Under the pieces are notes generated by a model that saw nothing but the letters and a program-made list of their open reading frames with translations, was not told where the DNA came from and did no database searches. A program made the position numbers and the translations under genes. Shown here in pieces: positions 57,089 through 64,000 of a stretch of 64,000 nt of DNA. Numbering within the stretch: position 1 is the stretch's first letter; each line of letters opens with the position of its first letter. Source of the stretch: Platerodrilus igneus (Eukaryota; Arthropoda; Insecta; Coleoptera; Lycidae); assembly GCA_036346225.1 (NCBI GenBank), contig JARFIW010000108.1, positions 1,488,001-1,552,000 on the forward strand, in the 5' to 3' direction.

Positions 57089-57563
57089 TGTAACGCGCTA
57101 CTACTACCGCGTTTCTTTAATTTAAAACAAGTAATAAAAAGTCTTTATTACTCACTGTTCACAAGTCTAATTAACAGTATATGCCTTATTTATAAATGTT
57201 TTCAGTCCACTTAACAATGAAGCACTATTACACTAATGAATTTACAAGCACTAATATCTTCTTAAACTACTTCTTTACCATAGGTTCATTAACAACACTA
57301 ACACAACTATTTGTTTATACACTTCTATTTATTTATGTATACTGCAAGCTGCATGTACATTAGACACAGCATATCATTTATGTATATATTCTAAAACTCA
57401 ACTACGTTTACTTTACAACGATATAATTTATATTAGACATTCAAGAATAGACTAACTCTTACATTCATAAGCGGCCTTATATATACCCTGCATTAAGATA
57501 TGACTCATTATTTAGAACTTTGTAGAAGGATTCTCGAATGCTGAAGAATACGCTGTGCCCCGG
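57089..57563 (-). repeat. 5' LTR of the gypsy element, outer ~46 bp missing
   Basis: Aligns with 50991-51466 with about a dozen differences, then stops at CCCCGG and continues directly into a SINE body. The missing part corresponds to 51467-51511. The LTR end was removed by the rearrangement that created the duplicated block starting at 57564. Confidence 0.9.
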
Positions 57564-57715
57564 ACCTCCATTTTACCTCTCATCTTAACGAGAACGTATT
57601 TTGTGAAAATGCTCGCTTAACATTTTCAAGCGGATCGTGTCGGGATTCGAACCCGAGACCTTGGGCGTAGTAGTTACACGCATACCAACTACGCCACGGA
57701 GCCGCCTGGTGGGCA
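57564..57715 (-). mobile_element. SINE, 5' half only, at a duplication junction
   Basis: Holds the tRNA head (B box intact) and half of the body, and stops at acctcc next to the truncated LTR. The adjoining DNA shows it is the counterpart of the SINE at 49935-50228. Confidence 0.9.
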
Positions 57716-58020
57716 CCACCAGTAATATTACTGTGCATAATACGAACTTCGTCACTGGTTGAGGAAACTTTTCGGCACTTAGTAATATTAAAGTTGTTAT
57801 CGTTCGAGTGGGCGGCGTCTGAAAGCATGTAGGCTTGGCTTGATTATTTGTTTAATAAGTATCATACATACTTATTCACAATTTCTTTATTGTAAATAAT
57901 TAGTTAAAATCTGTAAATATTGCAAGTAGTTGAGGTTAAGTTTGAGTAGCGTTAGCTAGTCTTCGCCTCATGTCCCTCTTAACATTGTGTTGTAAATAAC
58001 GAAGCAAATAAAGACATCGT

Positions 58021-58400
58021 ACTTAAAATCCATGATTCACGAGAAACATATATTATTGATGTAGCAATTCCACTGACACAAAATTTAAAGAAGAAATACA
58101 AAGAAAAGTGCAAAAAATATCAAGCTTTGGCACATGAAATAGAGAACATGTGGAAAGAAAACATCGTTAAAATTGTACCAGTGATCATCTCAGCAACAGG
58201 AGTTACACCTAAAAGTTTTTTTGATAGTTTAAAGTTACTACGCATTGACAAAGATATTCACCTGCAAATACAAAAAAGTGTAATAATTAGTACAACCGCC
58301 ATCACCAGAAGATTTTTACAACATTCATAGCACAAGCAGAAATTGTTACTTTAGTTTGACTTTGTCCACTAATGTATTAATCCCAGATATTTAAATCTGT
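58021..58400 (+). mobile_element. 3' end of a LINE with R4/Dong- or R2-like C-terminal domain
   Basis: Plus-strand reading, open in the track from 58127 to 58330 and extendable to about 58035: YIIDVAIPLTQNLKKKYKEK, YQALAHEIENMWK, VKIVPVIISATGVTPKSFF and HLQIQKSVIISTTAITRRFL. The DVAIP...EI..MW....I.PV.I...G....S motif string is the C-terminal end of non-LTR elements with a restriction-like (PD-D/E-XK) endonuclease; the clade is my inference. The stop at 58328 is followed by a short 3' UTR ending ATAAAGAGATAATAAATAG. The duplicated locus at 50549-50609 has only (AAT)n here. Confidence 0.65.
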
Positions 58401-58439
58401 GAATAAAGAGATAATAAATAGTTAAAATTGAATGATTTT

Positions 58440-58960
58440 AACAGTTTGAAACAGTTCTGAAGTCTTCGGTAATCTTCGGAACTCTTTGGATGGCTTCATG
58501 GTTGCTTGTGGAACCAAAATAAACTTAAACACTTACTAAATGAATGTATATACAGTGTTAAGACGGTGTAAAAGGGTTCGGTAGTTTTAGGATCTTTTCG
58601 AAAGGCTTCGGAATTTGCTTGTGAGACCGAGTAACAACTTCAATAACGTTAGTTAGGAAATATTTTCAGGTTGAAAAGGTCCAGATGTTTTCGGCGGTTT
58701 TCGAAGCTTTTCGAAAGGCTCCGTGTTTTACTTGCGGGACAACGTTAAGTTACAGACAACTATGATATGAAATTAAAAACTACTATTTGACAACATATAC
58801 AAGTATAGAGGGGTCAGAAGTCTTCGGTCGTTTTCGGAACTTTTCGAAAGGCTTCGGAATTTATTTGTGAGGCCCAGTAAGAACTTGAAGAGTGATGGTT
58901 AGAAATTATTTACAGTCTTAAGGGGCCAGACGTCTTCGGTGATCTTTGGTACTCTTCGAA
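58440..58960 (-). repeat. Tandem array of ~120-bp cttcgg-rich half-units
   Basis: tctgaagtcttcgg-like starts fall near 58445, 58567, 58681, 58806 and 58928. Alternate units share their AT-rich spacer (TGAGGCCGAGTAACAACTT against ACAACGTTAAGTTACAGAC), giving a dimeric ~240-bp period like the inverted array at 40621-41770. Confidence 0.8.
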
Positions 58961-59639
58961 AGGTGTTGTGGTAGTGGTGGCTTAGGCTTCGTCGAGTGCG
59001 TTGCCGTGGAATTCTACGGGGTGTCGTCCCGGTGGTAGACTTGATAGACGCAATTACAATAACGACTTGTCGGTGATGTATGGAATGGAGTTTGATAACT
59101 ATTGATTGATGAATTATAGTGACGTGCCCTAGATACGGCGGCGGACAGCGTCACCGTCGGAAAATACGCAGGCTATGGGGAGCACTGCGTGCTGAAGTGT
59201 AGCAGACTAGGAAGAGCACTGCTCGCTGGAGGTTTTGCAGGCTATGGGAGCACTGCAAGATGATTCCTTATACACTTCCATTTCCTATGCTTCCTATGTT
59301 GAAAAACGTTAATGATGTCTTTAACCAACCAATAGAATTGTGTATCTCGATTTTCAAATGTAATCTCCAAATTAAGTTTGACCAATGAGCGTGCTGATTT
59401 TTAGGTACCACAAAAAATGAGTTGGAAATTCTCGCGATTCTTTATTTGTTCTGTGTTCAGCACGTGTACTTTGATATAGTCCAGTGCGATTCTTTAGTTT
59501 GTTCTGTGTTCAGATCGGGTACGGTGACCATTCCCTTTCTGAAGGGTGTACAGTGGCTGGGTTGTTGTGAGGATGCAGCGGGGTTCTTGTTGTCAAAATA
59601 TTTGAGCCTGTTGCGGTGTTTGCGTTTCCACTTTGTGCA

Positions 59640-61042
59640 GCGGCGTCAGGTTTCACCATGATCGCCTGCTGCTGGATGGAATGATTGTGGTCGAAAGAGT
59701 ACCTGTTCTTGAGACATTCATCCACAGGTATGCCTTTCTGGTTGTGCGCCTTACATATAATTGAGCAGATCGACGAGCGCTGCGTGGTTAGCTCGTGGTC
59801 TGCATGTTTCGGTGACCAGTTGTAATAGGCTGGTGCTGGCTGTGGTAGTTGGTTGTGTTAGCCTATTGACTACTGGTTGGAATCCTACCCGAAGGTTGCT
59901 GGGCAAGAGTTCAACTGACAGCTGGTGAGTGGTGGTTAGCGTATTGGTGGTAACAAGCGTCACCGTTTTGTTACAGTGCAGCGTCTTACGTTTATATGCT
60001 CCGAAATGTATGGAACCTTGTCCGTAATCCATCTCCACTTTCTGGCGTTAAAGCCAAGATTGTCATTTCTGTCTCTGCTTCGACTAGATAGGCGGCGGCA
60101 TAATAAGGTTTTACCCGTGAACCTGCGGGTATTCGATTTTTCCTAAACATGCACGTCGATGCTCCGATGCTCCGTCGAAGGTTGTCTTCTGTATGGTGAC
60201 GGGAATCCTTGGTAGTTGGTCATCGTTGGCGATGTTAAGTCGCACCAGTTTGTTTCGCCCGACAGGGCTGTAGTCTGGCGTGGCTCGGCCGGGGCTCGTT
60301 TCACGAGTTCCTGGTTGGTCAGTCTTGGAGCCAGTATCTTTCAGGACAGAAGCGGCACCTTGGTAGTTCTTCTGCATTGGGTGGACGTCTGGCAGCTGGT
60401 ATGGGATTGGTCGTCCTTATTGTTGCCGCTTTCACGTTTTCTTCGACTTTGTGAGGCGGGATACCATGTTCCATACTATTGTTGGCATGTGGCACTGGAT
60501 CGGATTTTTCAGTGTGTAGGATGTGATCCGTAAACAGCTCCATGTGTCGGTTGATGTTTAGTTTTAGGCTGTATGCTTGCTTCACCTTTGTGCTGAGGAA
60601 AGCGGCTACTAATTGAGATGACATCTGCTTCTGTCCATAGTACTCGGAGGTTACTTTAGCTCTGATGATTGAACTGTCATACTTGTCCAGAAAGAACCTT
60701 TCGAATTAGCTGTAGGTGGGTTGGAACATTGCGTATGCTTCGCACCATGTGGCTGCTTGACCTGGGAATTGAGCGGCCCTTGTAGGTACATCCGCGTCTA
60801 TCGCTTCCATCTGTTGAAGGAATTCTGCGGTGTCCAGAGAATGTAGGTTTTTCTGCTTCGGGGGTGGCTGCGGCGACGTGGTACAAGTCTTCCAAGAGCG
60901 CCTTGATTGTGATCATTTTGTTGGTTGGTTGTGTTTGTTGAGCGCCACTGGGTTGTTGCAGTCCCAGAATTGTTGGTGGTTGTGTGAGCAAGGGGTCACG
61001 ATATAGAAAGCTCTGATTTATCTCTCTCATATATTTACTCAT
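59640..61042 (-). pseudogene. Decayed Gag of an LTR retroelement
   Basis: Minus strand from 61042: MSKYMREINQSFLYRDPLL start. After a frameshift comes a Gag-like segment with FPGQAATWCEAYAMFQPTYS and FERFFLDKYDSS (about 60650-60790), then KMSSQLVAAFL-type helices (60319-60624) ending in CRFCPERYWLQD, a zinc knuckle whose His has become Tyr and whose last Cys is a stop. Further frames (60111-60377, 59751-60038, 59510-59725) are Thr/Pro/Gln-rich, with no protease DTG or RT motif. It lies just ahead of the LTR-like unit at 57716-59530, so pol was probably deleted or the element is non-autonomous. Confidence 0.55.
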
Positions 61043-61049
61043 AACTGAA

Positions 61050-63102
61050 TTTCAATTCTTAATTTTACTCGCAACCTATAAATGTAAGAATTACACCAGT
61101 TTACAAGGCACTTATATATGTAAAACAAACGTGTGGCCTATTCTCTTTCGCCAAAATTCAACTTCAAAATAATTAGACCCTTCAATGAAGAGGAAGAGTT
61201 CTTATTCGTAAGTAAAAGCAAAATATGTTCAATTGCACCCTGCTAAATATTTTTATTCTATTTATTTTTAAGTATTCTCACTCTGTGTAACGACCTGTTA
61301 TAAGAGTCGCCCCTGATCACGTTTTCTAATTTAATAAATCGATTTGTTCCTGTAAAACTCGTTCTAATACAAATGAAACAAGTATTTGTTTAACACTGTA
61401 GAATGTTATTAGTGTACTTAGTTTAACTCGAAGTACCTCAATCCATCTTTATAGTTTTATATTGCACCGCAAATATACTCGGTTATCTACAATCTTTATT
61501 TTCTGAAAGAATATGTTCACTTTATTTACAAGTAGTTATATAAATTTGAATAGCATAAATCTTCTACATGAGTGATTCAATGCGATTGGATTTGAATTTG
61601 CCGATTTTCTTTAACTATTTATGCATTATAGCGACTTTAAAGTATTCTTTTGACATGTGTTACCCCAATATTTCAATTTATTATCATATCGCTTCCTCAA
61701 CTGATCTTTACTTTGATTCTACATTTCGTCCTAGCAAGTGCTTTCTGCTTGGCTAATTCTATTACTACAAGTGCGATGCACGTCTTTCACGAAAAACTAA
61801 CGTCATCCATGCATCGGTAAGTTTCTTGCATGCTTATTAATACTATTAGGCTCCTCTTTTATGTTGGCCCAATTGCTCTCTTGCGCACCCGCTGTTTTAG
61901 CAATGTTCCTGACCACCGTGAACACAACCCCTCAGTGAGAGAGCTCATGATGTTTTGCTGGTACACCTCCGCGAACGATTAAGCGTGCAAGATAGGGCGA
62001 GAACACGATGTTTAGCGGTTTAACTCAACGGATTTGGATACAAGTATTTTGACACGTGGAGGTATATGCCGATCTTTTCTCTTTGTCTTGTTTGTCCAAT
62101 TTTTACTGTTTGTGCGTAACAGATGAACCGCGAATAAATTCAGGTCGCAATGCGCTGACGAACTGAACCCGTTCAAGAACTTGCTTCACTAAATTTTTTT
62201 GTGTACTGTAATTTACTTATTATGTTCAACTTAAAAAGATTTGTATTTTAGAAAGCATTTTCATTACTTTTTGTTTATGACTGATAAGTTTTACTTCGAA
62301 CCATACAAAATACCCATATCGTATCGGAATTATAAAAGTTGTCTGTAAAATATAACTCTTTATTTGTCTTCCTTTTCAAAATATAAATTTTTGTATTAAT
62401 TGACAATAAAAATTTGATTGCGATGTACTTTGCTTTGTCTAAGTAAACCACCCCACTCTCCGCCTCTTTAGTTAGCCGGATATTTCTAAATTCCCTGTAT
62501 CTTTTTATGCGTGATCGTGATTCGTGCGGGTCCTTACTTTACTGTACTTCCTGTTTTGACCGCTACGCATTACCCTTACAAGTTACCAAACTAAATTCCT
62601 ATATTTGACCATACTATTAAGCAGAATGAGGTTTGATGCCCTGGATTTCACGCCGGTTAGGTTTTCGAACTTGACAGCGCGTAGTGTAAACTATGACAAC
62701 TTATACCATGCGTGATAAATCCTACTGAACAATTGTGACAACAGACGTAGGTCTACTTGAAAAGCCTTGACACAACCTTTGTCATGATATTTTATTCCCG
62801 GGGCCAGTTATATATGGGTATAGTACACATGAAAGGATCTTTATCCCAGGCACATTAGCCACAAAAAGGAACTAGTGAATATTATGCAAAGCTTACGTTT
62901 CTAATCTCGGACCCATCGACGTAGGTGCAACATCACTACCGAGAGTTTTGGAAACAAATATATCTCAATGGAAATGCACGGAACTATCCTGGTTGTTACC
63001 TTCGTGTATCGGCTGCTGGGATGCGATGCCGACTGGAATTGATCTTGGGAGCCTGTAGCCTCGACTTTAATTTTTATTAATAATATTTATAATGCATAGA
63101 TA
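61050..63102. other. Unassigned AT-rich sequence
   Basis: The first part may be the leader of the decayed gag element. Nothing else was recognised; the ORF at 61568-61756 is hydrophobic, Tyr/Phe-rich and without support. Confidence 0.45.
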
Positions 63103-63149
63103 CACTCACACGCACGCACACAAACACACACACATGCACGCACACACAT
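63103..63149 (+). repeat. Imperfect (CA)n/(CG-CA) microsatellite
   Basis: cacacgcacgcacaca followed by acacacacacatgcacgcac. Confidence 0.85.
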
Positions 63150-63292
63150 TATGTATATACATATAGGATAATTGCATAAAACAAGTTAATTAATACCAAA
63201 GTATTAGTTAATAAGATGAAATCTTAAACTTTTATGCAAATCCCAAGTGATCGAATCAAATCGAGCTAGTAATTGAAAGATGTAAAATATAA

Positions 63293-63366
63293 GGTCCTGG
63301 ACAGGACTCGAACCTGTATCTTAGTCTTTTGCGGACTATGCGTTTCCCAATTATGCCACCGAGACC
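63293..63366 (-). tRNA. tRNA-Arg-like sequence, probably a pseudogene or SINE head
   Basis: The minus strand starts GGTCTCGGTGGCATAATTGG, like eukaryotic tRNA-Arg (A box), and has a perfect B box (GGTTCGAGTCC). The T arm (ACAGG/CCTGT) and anticodon stem (TAGTC/GACTA) pair fully and the acceptor pairs except at one position. The anticodon loop CGCAAAA lacks the universal U33 and its triplet would be CAA, which is not an Arg anticodon. It is therefore likely a tRNA-derived pseudogene, although the cloverleaf is otherwise close to functional. Confidence 0.55.
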
Positions 63367-64000
63367 GATTACGACAATTGTAAAATTTACAAATCAAAAT
63401 CATGTACACAACCATACATCAACCTAACTTTCAATTACGTTTAAAATTTTTTAATCATTTCTGACAGGGTCAAATTTTTTCACTAATGTCAGATACCTAT
63501 ATCTATATTTAATAGTAGGCATCAGCTGTAATTTTGAGCGTCGCTTCATGTCTATATCTGTGCTACCCTATTTCTTTGGAGTACGCACTAAAAGTGTGGT
63601 ATGACACGGTACAGGATATTGTAAATTTAAAATTACTAACTTACCTTACTTTCTACTTTTCTTTGCCTGGTTACCTCAACGTAAGTTATGGAATTGACAA
63701 AATGAGATAAAACACGTAATCTCCAGAAAACCTCTATACAGTCAAAAACATAATTCATACGAAACAGTTTATAAAACAATTCACAGCTCCAGATTATACA
63801 GAAAATAATTAAAGTACACAAAAAGATGGATAAGCTACCCATTTTTTCTTCCCGCGCTTGTAGGGATGTCTGGCCAAAAACTCTTGGCAGACAGTTTTAT
63901 TAGTAAAGATCAAAATAACTCAAACTTTGAGCTCAAAATTTACATTAAATTATCGTTACTCAAATAGGAATATGAAATCTTATTTTAAATCTAAATTACA
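63367..64000. other. Unassigned AT-rich sequence
   Basis: No recognised gene or repeat. The minus ORF 63636-63842 has a hydrophobic start (MGSLSIFLCTLIIFCIIWSC) that would resemble a signal or membrane segment, but no other support. Confidence 0.4.

Larger units (their letters stand above)
50991..57563 (-). mobile_element. Ty3/gypsy LTR retrotransposon carrying a macrodomain and CCCH finger
   Basis: On the minus strand the order is 5' LTR (57563-57089, outer end cut off), primer-binding site, gag with coiled coil and zinc knuckle, protease, RT, RNase H, integrase, macrodomain, CCCH finger, polypurine tract and 3' LTR (51511-50991). This RT-RH-IN order defines Ty3/gypsy. The two LTRs differ at roughly a dozen places in ~475 bp by eye, so the insertion is not very old. 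Several single-base frameshifts break gag-pol, so this copy is not autonomous. Its odd feature is the C-terminal ADP-ribose-processing module, described separately. Confidence 0.95.
57716..59530 (-). mobile_element. LTR-like unit (inverted copy of 39796-41995)
   Basis: On the minus strand it begins near 59530 with two GATCTGAACACAGAACAAA-like phrases and CACGTGCTGAACACAG, followed by a TATA-like GTGTATAAGG and repeated CAGTGCTC...ATAGCCTGC phrases. Next come GAATTCCACGGCAA, the cttcgg tandem array (58440-58960), a LINE insertion (58021-58400) and CTTTCAGACGCCGCC. It follows a gag-like frame (59640-61042), consistent with a long LTR. Confidence 0.6.

Overview
This window is transposon-dense, AT-rich eukaryotic DNA, most likely from an insect or other arthropod. 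The grounds are R1-type non-LTR retrotransposons (LDISGAFD..WW and FADD motifs, ORF1 with CCHC knuckles), Ty3/gypsy elements, tRNA-derived SINEs, satellites, and no bacterial-type gene organisation. I found no host protein-coding gene that I can name; almost every recognisable coding stretch belongs to a mobile element, most of them frameshifted. The species cannot be fixed from the sequence.

Layout. 1-4.8 kb: decayed Ty3/gypsy pieces (gag zinc knuckle, start of RT) inside large inverted (foldback) repeats, plus short LINE 3' tails. 2.7-3.7 and 7.4-11.3 kb: two blocks of a ~475-bp tandem repeat that, read on the minus strand, is the RRM-like middle domain of a LINE ORF1; the larger block runs into the zinc knuckles, endonuclease and RT of the same LINE (4.8-7.4 kb, minus). 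13.7-16.1 kb: eight head-to-tail copies of a ~305-bp tRNA-derived SINE. 16.1-22.2 kb: mostly unrecognised AT-rich DNA with a (TA)n run, a possible LTR or promoter, and a coding-like 405-bp duplication. 22.2-25.2 kb: a 3-kb element with ~1.1-1.25-kb terminal inverted repeats and an unknown ORF. 25.7-29.7 kb: two decayed LINE copies, then a SINE dimer. 30.5-36 kb: nothing recognised. 36.1-39.2 kb: minus-strand LINE. 39.8-42 kb: LTR-like unit carrying a dimeric tandem repeat. 42.5-47.5 kb: R1-type LINE with ORF1, ORF2 and a truncated RNase H, with a SINE inserted in its 5' part. 48.6-50.2 kb: SINEs and a LINE tail. 51-57.6 kb: a fairly young Ty3/gypsy element on the minus strand. 57.6-61 kb: duplicated LTR-like block and a decayed gag. 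61-64 kb: AT-rich, with a tRNA-Arg-like sequence.

The outstanding observation is in the gypsy element. Downstream of the integrase, in the same reading frame as the integrase C-terminus and before the polypurine tract, it encodes a macrodomain of the TARG1/OARD1 (terminal ADP-ribose glycohydrolase) type with the family's Lys and Asp catalytic positions preserved, followed by a CCCH zinc finger. A retrotransposon carrying its own ADP-ribose eraser suggests that the element counteracts or exploits host ADP-ribosylation. Other candidates for new biology are the tandemly amplified ORF1 domain, the SINE octamer and the long-TIR element.
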